Shown: positions 1-10,734, counted from the first letter of the stretch. The stretch is DNA of 64,000 nucleotides from Aplectana chamaeleonis (GCA_029168955.1 JAPDOI010001864.1:1-64000), one strand, 5' to 3'. Numbers and translations are program-made. Notes: generated from the sequence alone by a model not told the origin.

Positions 1-330
1 TCGGATATTCGAAAAAGTGTTATATCCGACTATAGTCGAAAAGTCGGATATTCGAAAAAGTGTTATATCCGACTATAGTCGAAAAGTCGAATATTCGAAA
101 AAGTGCGATATCCGACTACAGTCGAAAAGTCGAATATTCGAAAAAGTGCGATATCCGACTACTGTCGAAAAGTCGAATATTCGAAAAAGTCCGATATCCG
201 ACTACAGTCGAAAAGTCGAATATTCGAAAAAGGGCGATATCCGACTACAGTCGAAAAGTCGAATATTCGAAAAAGTGCGATATCCGACTACAGTCGAAAC
301 GTCGGATATTCGAATAGTTCAAAATCCGAA
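1..330. repeat. 43-bp tandem repeat array (left array, runs off window edge)
   Basis: About seven and a half copies of a 43-bp unit run from the window edge. Each unit holds two short palindromes, TCGAATATTCGA and CGACTA(T/C)AGTCG, joined by AAAAAGTGCGATATC. Copies differ by a few bases. The array creates open reading frames in all forward frames that I regard as artefacts of the repeat. The same unit in the same orientation returns at 4.63-5.13 kb. Confidence 0.9.
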
Positions 331-2689
331 CATTGTCGCAAAGTCGGATCTCACAACTTCACTACAAAAAAACTGCTTGTCAATCATACTCCACGAAAAT
401 AATTACGCTCATCCGGTAATCTGTATTTGATTTTAGTTATTATTTAAAGGCTGTGGTCACGATGAAAAACGTTATAGAAAAAACTACAAAAATCAGCTTA
501 GATCAAAAACAGCTCAAAAACTATGAAGGTAGAGTGGTGAAAAACGGGCTAGAATTAGAGTTTCTAGGGCCCAAAGAAGCTGTTTCGTGCACACGTGCAC
601 AGCGATGACGAAAAAGATCGCCGTCTCATGCCGAGCAGTCAAAAATCATCGACATTCAGAGGACGAAATAAATGCAAATTTAACGAATAAAAACAGTTGA
701 ACATTGAAAGCATCACTTCAGTCAATGTTTTTGACTAGATCTGTACATAAATCCGTAGGTTCATTGATTGAAATTCAATTTCAAGCCAGCTGATGTTCTT
801 GATAAAAGAGGTCACCGATGCCGATAATGTGGAGTGGGCTCGTCCACCATCAAAAGACAAGAAAGTTTAGCCTTCAAATTTGGCCCAAAACAGTGGTTTT
901 TTCGCGATTTTTTCTTATAGGTCCTACTACTCGAGACCCACAAAAGGGTTTAGAGAAAAAAAGACCACAAGCATATTTGATCGCGACCACTACGTTTAAA
1001 CACAATTTTTATTTATATTTGCTTTTGGAAGAAACTTTGTGGGTGTAGGTCAGATGGGAGCGTTTTTTTTAAGAAACCTTATTGATGTTGCTGACAGACT
1101 TCTGCTATTTGTTGGACGACTACGGTGCGTGTTCAAACTATAGAGGCACCATACACATTTTCGTGCGACCGATGGATCGTTGTGGGCACCCTTCTGTGCG
1201 TCTGTCAAGTTTTCCTTTCGTATTCAACAGCTCAAAACTCTGCCCGTGGGTAGCAAAGTGCCTTCAAGGGAGCGGCCTGTTACGCTCTCTAATTCCGTAG
1301 TGCAGGAAATTTCGGGTCCTCGCGACGCTCGCCAAAGCCCGCATATACTGCATCAAAGGTGTAAGGGTGCAAGCTCTAAGCATACTCCACGCAAAAACAA
1401 AGGCGAAATTCTCTATTTGAATCTCGCTGTCGCTAAGCTCGTGAATTCTCGCCTTAATTGTTGCGAGAATTTATGGGCCAGTGTAGGGCAGGCTTGCGAG
1501 AGGTCGCAACGGGGGAGGTCGTAGAAATTCCGGTAATTTTTGAAGAAAAATGAAAATTTGAGGGGGAGGGGGAGTGGGCTCGTAAAATTTCCGGAAAAAA
1601 TGGCGTTTAGCTTCCAACCACTTGGAAAGGTAGAATGAGGTAGGAGTAGTAAGTCGCGTAGTCAATAAGTGGTAAGTAAATTCATTTTTTTCCCAATTTT
1701 ATCCATGAAAAATAACCGTTGCGTCTGTAACCCCCGGGTTGTATCTATGGCTCAACGCCGGTCCCAACGAGGATTGGCTTAAAAAAGGAATAATTCTGCG
1801 AAGGTAGCGAGTTATGTGGACTTCAAGATGTCAAATTAAAGAGATTTAGTACTAATTATAGGGGCCACGATTTTGGTCGTGAAATTTTTTTCATCCAGGG
1901 GGGTTGTAAAAATTTTGGTCCACAGAGGGGTCGTAAAATTTTGGTCACCGGCCGCAACGGCCTGCTCAACCATGTTATGGGATTAGCGACAGCCTGTGTT
2001 GAACAGCGATCTCATCCCGCGTTGGCTACGCTGAACGCATGGATGCCGTTCGTAGTGCTGGTCCAGTCCTCTCGCGAATCGATTTCTCGATACTCTGTGG
2101 CTGATCGTGGAGGGTGACCCCGAACCGCTCTCTGGAAGACCGTGCCAACGATACATTTGACCGCGGGGACGCTGCAGGCCGTGGGAAGAAACGGCAGTGC
2201 GGTCGATCGCAGCGGAGATCGCCCTATAGTACTGATCAGGACAGGGTGGATCGATCAAGGCGAGAATCTTTCACCCTTTTTCCCGCATTCTCGGCGAGAA
2301 TTTCCTTAGTTCTTGAAGGGGACGTAGCTAAAATTCCACCAACTGGGGCTGATATGTCCGTAGTTTATGTAAATTCTCGCGATAAAATTAGACGAGATAC
2401 CTCCAAAGCCCCGGGAATCTAATGTACTCGTGTGAGGCATTTCGCGACCCGTCGGCAGAGAGCAGATTCTCCCGGGCAGAATTATTTCTAGCAACTTTTT
2501 TGAAACTTCTATGTTTTTACGTTTTTCCCAAATTGTAGAGGCTCTTTTCTCCACGGTAGTAGAACTCTGAATATGTGACATTTCATAGGAAATCAAAATG
2601 TGATAGGCTCTCTACCGCAATAATCAACTTCAAAAACAAAGTTAGGTATAGAATCAACCTAATTTCTTTACAAGAAAATCGGACAGCTC
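331..2689. other. No supportable gene; decayed repeat-like sequence
   Basis: I see no coding region here. Stretches at about 1485-1610 and 1860-1950 carry G-rich motifs (GGTCGTAAAATTT, CGCAACGGGGG) that resemble the interior of the small hAT element at 13.85-14.22 kb, suggesting decayed relatives. Short open frames such as 818-1048 and 1180-1524 lack recognisable domains. Confidence 0.4.
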
Positions 2690-2692
2690 TGA

Positions 2693-3261
2693 GGCCCCCG
2701 TCATAGTCGGTGGATCTACTGAGTCCCACCGGGTCGATACGCATCGAATTCGTGGAAGACGGGTGCAAAAAAATCAACCCACTGAGTCCGACTGCGACCG
2801 TCTGATGCCCACCGCAATCCCCCCGGTCGATACTGATATTTCTCATGCGTACAAGGGCGGGGCCAATGCACCGACTGAGTCCCACTGAGTCCCGCCGAAA
2901 TCATCCTCACCCCACCCGGTCGATATAGGTGTTTTTCACGTGATTTGGGTGCATTTTTTTCGGCCGACTGCGACCTGCCGAGTCCCGCCGCATCTCGACT
3001 CTCGCCGTCTGCGCTCTGCCCCACGTACTGCTGATACGGAAATCAGATTCAGACATGTTGAAAACAAGAAAGATCAGCCACCAAACACGTTCCGATTCAC
3101 AGCTGAAGTGATAATCGTCACTATCAATTGCGTGTTTCACAGAGGAGTTGGTTGGCGCTGGGAGCAACCGGACTCAGTGGGACTCAGCAGGTTTTTCCAC
3201 CCCGGACTCATTCGGACTCAGTCGGACTCAGCAGGTTTTTCGACGAAGTCTGACCGGGGCC
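2693..3261 (-). mobile_element. PIF/Harbinger-like MITE, copy 1 (569 bp)
   Basis: This non-coding element starts GGCCCCCGTCATAG and ends with the reverse complement of GGCCCCGGTCAGAC, giving imperfect terminal inverted repeats of about 11 bp. It is flanked by TGA and TCA, which fit a T-N-A target but are not identical. A second copy of exactly the same length lies inverted at 9848-10416, roughly 95% identical by eye. Three-base T-A-type target duplications and GG-starting ends are typical of PIF/Harbinger elements. No transposase is present, so it would depend on one supplied elsewhere. The strand is set relative to copy 2. Confidence 0.8.
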
Positions 3262-3280
3262 TCACTGATCGGCGAACGTA

Positions 3281-3565
3281 AGGTGCGTCCGAATGAGATT
3301 GGAGGCCCTTGCGGCCGGCGTGCTTGGCAGGCGGCCGTCGCGTTTGTCGCTCTCGGACGGGCATGCGAAAAGTCCCCACCGCCATCGACTACGAACCGGG
3401 CCGGCACCGGCTGGCAGCAAGCACTGCGCCGATCAATCTGCTCTGCAGACGGTGGGAGAGGGAGGGCCGTCCTGAAATCCAACACCCGCCCGGGGGCGGC
3501 ACATGCGCCAGCCGCCTGCCAAGCATGCCGGCCGCGTGGGCCGCCATTACCATTTGGACACACTT
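3281..3565. mobile_element. GC-rich fold-back (palindromic) element
   Basis: The two halves are inverted copies: GTGCGTCCGAATGAGATTGG near the left end matches the complement of the right end (GTGTGTCCAAATGGTAATGG), and both arms share GCGGCCGGC(G/A)TGCTTGGCAGGCGGC. It sits about 20 bp after the Harbinger-like MITE. The long open frames here on both strands come from the palindrome and GC bias. No target duplication was identified. Confidence 0.65.
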
Positions 3566-3689
3566 TATTCATTGCGAAGTGCCCTTTTCACATCCAAATG
3601 GAAGAATATAGCACGCTAGCAGCATATAGCTACGGAAACTCCGCCAGATATAAGCTCTTACCACGAAACCTGTGGCAAATACTATAAGG

Positions 3690-4600
3690 CACGCCTAAAC
3701 ATCCACCAAGCAGTCATACTCAGGCATGGGAGCGGTTATTCCGCGGGGGAATGTCGGTTGCCCCTCCCTGGTCATCCAGCGTGTAACCGATATTGTTCCT
3801 CCGTACAACCGCACAGACTCATGGGCGGTTACTCGGCGGGGGAACGTCGGTTGATCGGCTGGGGCATCTGCTGGACAACCGATCTTCCACCGCCATTCAA
3901 CCAATATCACACCGCGGTACAACCGAACCAGATTTCCGGTCACGCGCTTTCCAATACATCCTGGGTATTCCCGGGTCCGCAGAGGGGACCCAGGGGAAAT
4001 CCCTATTGGCGTCCCCACAAAAGAGGTGATCCCACGGTCCACGGTGGGGTGCACCCTACTGCGGACCATGGGGAGATGACCCTAAAGTTGGGTACCACCC
4101 CCCCCCCCCCCCGAGCCCTGGGGAGCCCCCTCGGCGACAAAAATTATCCTCCGGTATCCGGTGGATCTTCCGGAAGGTGACTCGAGGTCACCTTCCAGGT
4201 CCAGCTCCGAAAAGCTGACTGAGGCTCACGGTGAGATGAGGAGCCTTTATACCCCCTATCAATGTTAATACTTTTGTCTAAACATGTTGATGCCGGCGCA
4301 CCCATCTTTTGGTCCGAGTTGCGGAACGTGTCACATATTTGACGGTAGAGCACGTCCCCGCCGTTGCACCGTCAACCCCTTTTCCACCGCCAAATAACCG
4401 TCTCCGTGAATTGAATTTCTCTCTATCTGCGGTACAACCGGCAATTCTACTCCTCCCCATTTTGGCTCCCGCCGTCGCACCGACAAGTCTTTTTACTCCC
4501 GCTGAACAACCGTCAGCGTGTCTGAGTATCGGTCTGATTTTGGTTTGAAAAGGGATGCTTTAATCTGTCAGAACGCCCGCGAGTGGATGAGTGAGAAATC
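3690..4600. repeat. Block with opposed CGGTT/AACCG short repeats
   Basis: Motifs such as GCGGTTACTCGGCGGGGGAA and ACAACCG recur several times between 3725 and 3950. Complementary-looking versions (ACCGTC, CCGCCAAATAACCGTC, GGTACAACCG) recur at 4330-4520. This looks like subterminal arrays of a decayed DNA element. A C15 homopolymer lies near 4100. No gene is recognised. Confidence 0.4.
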
Positions 4601-4630
4601 GACGTGTTTTCATGTGAAAAAAACAGTTAC

Positions 4631-5130
4631 TTGCACTTCAATTATTTTCATAGTCGGATAAAAAAGTCGACTTTTTATTCGAAAAGTCGAATATTCGGAA
4701 AAGTCTCATATCCGACTACTGTCGAAAAGTCGAATATTCGAAAAAGGGCGATATCCGACTACAGTCGAGAAGTCGAATATTCGAAAAAGTGCGATATCCG
4801 ACTATAGTCGAAAAGTCGAATATTCGAAAAAGTGCGATATCCGACTACAGTCGAAAAGTCGAATATTCGAAAAAGTGCGATATCCGACTATAGTCGAAAA
4901 GTCGAATATTCGAAAAAGTACGATATCCGACTATAGTCGAAAAGTCGAATATTCGAAAAAGGGTGATATCCGACTACAGTCGAAACGTCGGATATTCGAA
5001 AAGGCGATATCCGACTACAGTCGAAAAGTCGAATATTCGAAAAAGTACGATATCCGACTATAGTCGAAAAGTCGAATATTCGAAAAAGGGCGATATCCGA
5101 CTATAGTCTAAAAGTCGGATATTCGAAATG
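4631..5130. repeat. 43-bp tandem repeat array (right array)
   Basis: About eleven copies of the same 43-bp palindrome-rich unit seen at position 1-330, in the same orientation, with one shortened unit near 5000. Apparent proteins of the SRKVEYSKK type are translations of the repeat and not genes. Confidence 0.9.
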
Positions 5131-5796
5131 AATTTCATTTGGAACAAGTATACGGCCCACTGCTGCACAGCCCTGAGATTTGTCCTTACTCACCAAATTC
5201 CACCAGCCGGCTGAACCTTCGCTCGATGTAGGCGGAAATACAAATGAGACACACTTTCCCAATATGGCTCAATCACGCCATATATGGAGCACGACCGAGT
5301 GGTTGTACCGTATCACAGCTGGCATACTCTGAGAGTTTTGGCCGAGATATAGCCCCGAAATAGCCCACCAGGCTCCGCAGCGGCTCCTGTTGGGCTATTT
5401 CTCGGCTATTTTGCGGCTATTTCTCGGTTATTCCTAGGCTCTTTTCGGTCAATGCTCGGCCGCGACCACGTTATCCGCGAAATAACCGAGAAATAGCTCA
5501 CCAGGAGCCGCTGCGGAGCCTGGTGGACTATTCCTCGGCTATTTCTCGGCTACTTCCCGGCAACTTTACGCAGCCACCAATCTGGAAATGAGGCGGCGAG
5601 CTTCTATTGCCGGTCTTACCTTCAGTCACAGTTACAGACATCAATACCGTCAATCATAGCTGTTGTCATGTGTTCCGTAAGAAGACGTCAAAAGACAATA
5701 TTGATGTCTCTTTGCGTCTGTTTCCCAAACTCACGAATAAAGCGATATCAGAAGACATTTCTGGTTGAACCGTAACACAGGGATTATATCCATAAA

Positions 5797-5855
5797 AGCT
5801 AGGGCTGTGCGAAAATCTTTTCCATAATTTTCGGAAACGAAAGAAAAATGGTCAA
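5797..5855 (+). repeat. hAT-like terminal fragment
   Basis: AGGGCTGTGCGAAAAT followed by TTTTCGGAAACG resembles the hAT-like end at 42126 (CAGGGCTGTGCGGAA, then repeats of TTCCGTTTCCG). No matching partner end or 8-bp duplication was found, so it is only a fragment. Confidence 0.3.
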
Positions 5856-6003
5856 AACGCAGGAAACTGAAAAGACCAAAAAGATTGTGGATTTCCTCAT
5901 CTACACGTTTCATCGCTGCTCATGGCTTGCAGATCTCATTCGATAGCCTACGGCTTTAATCAGATGTGAACAGATGTGAACATGATGAAATGTAGGAAGT
6001 AAG

Positions 6004-6221
6004 GTGCAAAAATAGGTGGGGGGGGCACTCAGGGTTCCATTAAAAAATGAATGATACCACTTTCAGAAATCGGAGTAGTCCGTGAAAACTTTCCATGGGA
6101 GTTTTCATGAAAACAATGGCTTATAACATATCAGGCATCTGAGATCAGCAGAAACTTTCATTTTCATGCACGAATCATTTAATTTTTTCGAGTGCCCCCC
6201 TCCCCTTAACTAGTTTCGCAC
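6004..6221. mobile_element. Small fold-back inside the TA-flanked element
   Basis: GTGCAAAAATAGG plus GGGGGGGCACTC at the left is matched by the complement of GAGTGCCCCCCTCCCC plus TTTCGCAC at the right. A looser match continues inward (AAATGAATGAT / ATCATTTAAT). It is probably a nested hairpin element; no target duplication was identified. Confidence 0.5.
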
Positions 6222-6937
6222 AGGAAGTAATCGTAGGGAACAAGTCATTCAGTTTCTTGTCTGGGAATTGAATGTAGAGATATCAGTATTGATAATGTTC
6301 TGAGTCTTGACTATATGCATGCCGAATTCGACTGATGACTCCAAGTTCCGCTAAGAAAAAGCAGTCTAGTAGTCAAAGGAGAGAACAAGAAAATGTGAGG
6401 CGTACATACTATAAAATGCGCCGATATCCTGCTATCATCCGAGCTTATGAGCGTCCCATTGTGAATAGATCCATGATGCTTCAAAACCCATCAAATTGTG
6501 TATCAAAAAGTTGTTTCGGCTGACTCAATACGTCGTATGTGGCTATAAAGCACCGTTCTGCAATGATTGATCTTCGCCCGGTATACCTACATGAATACGC
6601 CCATGTAAGGGTATGCAGTAATAATGGGTGATCAAGAAACTCAATTTTACCCGTAGTATTCTGGAGTAGTTCACGGCTCAGCAGCATTAGGAAGTTCGCC
6701 ATTGCATAGACCGCACATAAATCAACTAAGCTCAACCAAGCTCCAAGCAGACCACATATTTGGCGGCTATTAGGCGGTTATTTCGCGGCTAGAATTATTT
6801 GGCGGCTATTCCGCGGCCAGCATTATTTAGCGGCTATTTGGCGGTTATATCCGGCCGGCGTTATTTGACGGCTATTTCCCGGCTATTACGTGTCCAGCAG
6901 GCACTTCGCGGCTATTCCTCGCCCAAAACTCTCAGAG

Positions 6938-7571
6938 TAGTGGAATGAAAGGCAACAATTCGTTCGCTATCGCTTTCTATTATTCATTCGGGGATCACGC
7001 ACACGAATCCAAAACGCTTCTAGAGTCTTTCTTGTGCCAATTTCGATTTCGTGTCCTAGAATGGTACACTTGACCTCAAAATCATTTCCATAGTGCACGT
7101 CCATTTTATGACGTCCGAGTGGACTTTCAAGAGCTCCTCTACGCATGGACGAAAGGTGTTCTTTGAATCGAACCTGCAGTAATCTCCCCGTTTCTCAAAT
7201 GTACAGTTCTCTACAGGTTAAACACTGAAGCTGGTAGTTGACTCCCTTCTAGGCGCAGTCTCCAATTCGTCCATACGGACAGGTCACGCATCTTTGCATT
7301 AAACAAGACCTGTCGTATAGTCTATTTCGGACTAATGTTATCTCCTGGTGTGTTCACTAGTATAACATCATTAGCAAGATCTGGCCGAGCAAGACACTGT
7401 CGTATGGCTGCTGTGACCTGATCCGAGATGAAGGGAAGTTGAAGGCACACCAGATTCTCTCGTCGTGGATGGTGGTCGTGCCGGCATCAGACTGTGTCCC
7501 GTTGTAGCTCTTCGCATCCATTCGAGCCAGCGATTTGTGCGGCTAATGCTCGTGACTCCTCTCGCTCCACG
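6938..7571 (-). pseudogene. Penelope-like element GIY-YIG endonuclease tail (left copy)
   Basis: Penelope-like elements encode a reverse transcriptase followed by a GIY-YIG nuclease used in target-primed insertion. On the minus strand, fragments in different frames read LPFISDQVTAAIRQCL (connector region), GDCA, then YQLQCLTCRELYI, ETGRLLQVRFKEHL and a tail with SPLGRHKMD and TRKTLEAFWIRVRDP. The equivalent of the Y of the YIG segment is preserved; the glycine-equivalent codon is a stop. The last codons and stop (LLPFIPLCQL-like) are split off by the TA element and lie at about 5312-5326. Frameshifts and stops make it a pseudogene. No RT domain is present; upstream of it lies a LINE 3' end. 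Confidence 0.75.
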
Positions 7572-8168
7572 GAACCCGTCTTCTTCTTCTTCTTTACAGC
7601 CACGTCGAGGGTTCTGTCTTAGGTTGAGGAACTGGGCGACCAGTAATGGATTCGTACATAGGTCCATTGTGGTCAGCGTGATTGGTCTCTCCGGACAATT
7701 AAACAGATGTGCCGTATCATGGCCGTGGCATCCACAGTTCGGGCAAACGTCCGATTTACTGCTGTCAATTTTGCTGACGTAGGCCATAAGCGTAGTAGAG
7801 TGACCACAGCGCAGCGATGACAGGGTGCATCTGGCCCACCTTCCGAGTTGAGACTCGGATGTGCAGACCCGGGGCGGCACCACTCCCAGGATGGGATTTA
7901 CCGCAGCCTTTTCCAGGAGACACCGTACGAACTCTGTGTGCTCCTCGCGCAACAGACGGATTCGTTCTACGGAACCCGTACACATTCCCACGGCTGTTTT
8001 ATACATACTACGTAAAATCGTGTGCTCCAAAGCTGTAGGGTGAGCGGGTTTCGCCTGCAGATTGATATTCTCGGAGCTTTCTTCACTATACCATTTCACC
8101 CTATGAATGCCATTCGATACCCTCACTTGTGTGTTAAGGTAGGGTAACCAATCAATCCGTGGGACCAA
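7571..8168 (-). pseudogene. 5'-truncated LINE, C-terminal CCHC region
   Basis: A minus-strand open frame (265 codons at 7371-8168) encodes the C-terminal end of a Jockey-superfamily-type LINE ORF2 and then runs into Penelope sequence. It contains a C-X2-C-X8-H-X4-C motif (CPNCGCHGHDTAHLFNC) and ends in a KEEEED stretch, which is the (GAA)n 3' tail of the retrotransposon. The same region is recognisable, more decayed, at 10735-11050 in the full-length copy. It is best read as a 5'-truncated LINE insertion into the Penelope element before the inverted duplication formed. The last 70 or so residues of the open frame are out-of-frame Penelope sequence and not LINE. Confidence 0.75.
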
Positions 8169-8309
8169 CCTATCAAATGGCAGTCATAGGGTGAAATGGT
8201 ATAGTGAAGAAAGCTCCAAGAATATCATTCTGCATGCGAAATCCGCTCACCCTACAGCTTTGAAGCACACGATTTTACGTAGTGTGTATAACACAGCCGT
8301 GGGAATGTG

Positions 8310-9845
8310 TGCGGGTTCCGTGGAGCGAGATTAGTCACGAGCGTCAGCAGCACAATATGCTGGCTCGAATGGATACGAAGCGCTACAACGGAACACAGTC
8401 AGACGCCAGCACGACCACCATCAACGACCAGAGAATCTGGTGTGCCTCCAACTTCCCTTCATCTCGGATCAGGTCGCAGCAGCCATACGACAGTGTCTTG
8501 CTCGGACAGATCTTGCTAATGATGTTATACTAGTGAACACACCAGGAGTTAACATCAAACGCCGATTAGTCCGAAGTAGACCATACGAGAGGTCTTGTTC
8601 AATGGAAAGATGCGTGACCTGTCGGACGAATTGGAGACTGCGCCTAGAAGAGAGTCATCTACCATTTTCAGTGTTTAACCTGTAGAGAACTGTACATTGG
8701 AGAAACGAGAAGGTTACTGCAGGTTCGGCTCAAAGAGCACCTTTCATGTATGCGTAGAGGATCTCTTGCACTCAGGCAAACTGGGAATCGGAGCCCCGTT
8801 CGACAGCCGTCGGAGCGGTCGAGGATGTGGGCTTCGATAGCCAAAGTGGGCGGAGTCGTTCCCCCTGCTGCTGCCTTCGGTGCCCCTGCAGCCGCGTTTG
8901 GTGCCCCTGCTCCAGCACTTTCAAGGCGCCCCTGCTGCCGCCTTTGATGCCCCTGCTCCGGCCCTTTCAAAATGCCCCTGCAGCCGCGTTCCGTGCCCCC
9001 GCTCCGGCTTATTGAGGTGCCCCTGCAGCCGCGTTCGATGCCCCTGATCCAGCACTTTCAAGGTGCCCCTGCTCCAACCCTTTCAAAACGTCCCTGCTAT
9101 CGCTCTCGGTGCCACTGCTCCGGCGCTTTCAAGATGCTTCTGTTGCCGCCGTTTATGGCCATTCTCGGGCTCTTTCGACAATACAGCTGTTTTCGAAGTC
9201 TGATCATGTGGGAGGAAACCATACATTGTAATAAAAAACGAAAGAAGTTTCAAAGAAATTTTTATTTAACTTATCGAGGCACAAGCACCAACGTCGACAC
9301 GAAAACGAATTTTAGAGTCAATTAATCAAGGTGATTCGTAAATCATTCATAACGAATGTAGCGTGTTCCGGCGTATTGTCTTCCCCTCATTGTATCTTCG
9401 ACCCTGCACATTCCGTTGATGAACTCGCGCATCTGAAATAATGCAAAAATATTCGATTACCATGGAGCACTAATGATTCCTCTTGCGCTCAAAATGGGGA
9501 AATTAAGTCCACTCGGCCGTCATAAAATGAACGTGCACAATGGAAATAATTTTGAGGTGAAGTGTACCATTCTAGGACAAGAAATTGAAATTGGCACAAG
9601 AAAGACTCTAGAAGCGTTTTAGATTCGTGTGGTGTGCGTGATCCTCAAATGAATAATAGGAACGAATGCATCGCGATAGCGAACGAATTGTTGCCTTTCA
9701 TTCCACTATGCCAGCTGTGATATGGTGCAACCGCTCGGTCGTGCTACATATATGGCGTGATTGAGCCATATTGGGAAAGGGTGTCTCATTAGTATTTCCG
9801 TCTACATCGAGCAAAGGTCCAGCCGGCTGGTGGAATTTGCTGTGT
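8310..9845 (+). pseudogene. Penelope-like GIY-YIG tail (right copy, interrupted)
   Basis: Plus-strand counterpart of the left-arm Penelope tail. Around 8440-8640 one frame reads LPFISDQVAAAIRQCL through RRLVRSRPYERSCSMERC, the cysteine-bearing connector; after a frameshift, another frame gives FQCLTCRELYIGETRRLL and VRLKEHL at about 8650-8750. The GIY-YIG core is therefore better preserved here than in the left copy. Homology stops at about 8767 and resumes at about 9503 with the SPLGRH-equivalent and TRKTLEAF block, ending at LLPFIPLCQL-stop near 9718. The 3' flank continues to 10460 around the Harbinger-like MITE. In-frame stops and the insert make it non-functional. Confidence 0.75.
8767..9503. 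mobile_element. Private insertion in right arm, with 27-bp minisatellite
   Basis: Absent from the left arm. It is bounded by CTCTTGCACTCA at the left and CTCTTGCGCTCA at the right, possibly a 12-bp target duplication with one change. Positions about 8865-9175 are a degenerate tandem repeat of roughly 25-27 bp built on GATGCCCCTGC(A/T)GCCGCGTT and GCTCCGGC-CTTTCAA. The rest has no recognised ends or coding content, so the class is unknown. Confidence 0.55.
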
Positions 9846-9847
9846 AA

Positions 9848-10416
9848 GGCCCCGGTCAGACTTCGTCGAAAAACCTGCTGAGTCCGACTGAGTCCGAATG
9901 AATCCGGGGTGGAAAAACCTGCTGAGTCCCACTGAGTCCGGTTGCCCCCAGCGCCAACCAGTTCCTCTGCCAAACACGCAATTGATAGTGACGATTATCA
10001 CCTCAGCTGTGAATCGGAACGTGTTTGATGGCTGATATTTCTTGTTTTCAACATGTATGAATCTGATTTCCGTATCAGCAGCAGGTGGGGCAGAGCGCAG
10101 ACGACGAGAGTCGAGATGCGGCGGGACTAGGCAGGTCGCAGTCGGCCGAAAAAATTGCACCCAAATCACGTGAGGAACACCTATATCGACCGGGTGGGGT
10201 GAAGATGGTTTCGGTGGGACTCAGTGGGACTCAGTCGGTGCATTGGCCCCGCCCTTGTACGCATGAGAACCATCAGTATCGACCGGGGGGATTGCGGTGG
10301 GCATTAAACGGTCGCAGTCGGACTCAGTGGGTTGATTTTTTTGCACCCGTCTTCCACGAATTCGATGCGTATCGACCCGGTGGGACTCAGTAGATCCACC
10401 GACTATGACGGGGGCC
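9848..10416 (+). mobile_element. PIF/Harbinger-like MITE, copy 2 (569 bp)
   Basis: Same length as copy 1 and inverted relative to it. Ends are GGCCCCGGTCA and TGACGGGGGCC, flanked by perfect TAA duplications (9845-9847 and 10417-10419). The other arm of the inverted duplication carries the uninterrupted site with one copy of the trinucleotide (TTA at 5186-5188 on the plus strand). This defines element borders and target-site duplication directly from the window. Confidence 0.85.
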
Positions 10417-10460
10417 TAAGGACCAATCTCAGGGCTGTGCAGCAGTGGGCCGTCGGCAGC

Positions 10461-10734
10461 ACGCCGTTGGCGACATGCCGCCCTCGAAGTGCGAAGACGG
10501 ATCTTCGAATAAGCATCTGAAAGAATGTGCCTGGTAGTAGCAGGCGCATGTACTTTGAGACGGATACGGAGTTGGCGTGGCGTCAGCTCAGACGAAGAAA
10601 AAGGAAAAATTGTCAGGAACCTTAAGAGACCGTTACGAGTCTGAACAAGTGGTGATGGCGGCTCACAGGTGGCGTGCCTAATGAATGTGATGCCTTAGTT
10701 CTCAATCGATTTTGAGGGTGTGGTTCTACTCCTT
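10461..10734. other. Unassigned spacer
   Basis: About 270 bp between the inverted duplication and the LINE 3' end. I see no open frame, repeat or motif I can support. Confidence 0.4.

Larger units (their letters stand above)
5327..6937. mobile_element. TA-flanked non-autonomous DNA transposon (1.6 kb)
   Basis: The ends are inverted copies of CTCTGAGAGTTTTGG(C/G)CGAG, flanked on both sides by TA (5325-5326 and 6938-6939). The right arm of the inverted duplication shows the empty site with a single TA at 9707-9708, which confirms the boundaries. Inside both ends are many short repeats of the type CGGCTATTTCTCGG in opposite orientations, plus a near-perfect 55-bp inverted repeat at 5361-5430 / 5480-5550. 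A TA target fits Tc1/mariner-type transposition. The 62-residue open frame at 6335-6523 has no recognisable transposase motif. Confidence 0.8.
5153..8120 (-). repeat. Left arm of a large inverted duplication (LINE/Penelope chimera)
   Basis: Read on the minus strand, this arm matches 8171-10460 on the plus strand, with a spacer of about 50 bp at 8121-8170. The content is the 3' end of a LINE, then a Penelope-like GIY-YIG tail with 3' flank. The left arm alone contains the TA-flanked insert at 5327-6937. The right arm alone contains an insert at about 8767-9503, the second Harbinger-like MITE and a deletion of about 400 bp in the LINE part. These private changes show the duplication is older than the inserts. 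Confidence 0.85.
8171..10460 (+). repeat. Right arm of the inverted duplication
   Basis: This is the plus-strand counterpart of the 5153-8120 arm. Homology starts at TCATAGGGTGAAATGG and runs through the Penelope tail to CTCAGGGCTGTGCAGCAGTG near 10450. It lacks the LINE segment that corresponds to about 7580-7980 in the left arm. It carries the private insertions 8767-9503 and 9848-10416. Confidence 0.85.

Noticed and set aside
17..430. 137-codon protein from the 43-bp repeat
   Set aside because: Translation of a palindrome-rich tandem repeat, open in all forward frames.
3148..3687. Overlapping 100-179 codon frames around 3.1-3.7 kb on both strands
   Set aside because: They span the MITE end and a GC-rich palindrome; mirror-image frames on both strands point to structure, not coding.
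1..4630. CRISPR-like array
   Set aside because: Repeats are contiguous with no unique spacers, and the genome is eukaryotic.
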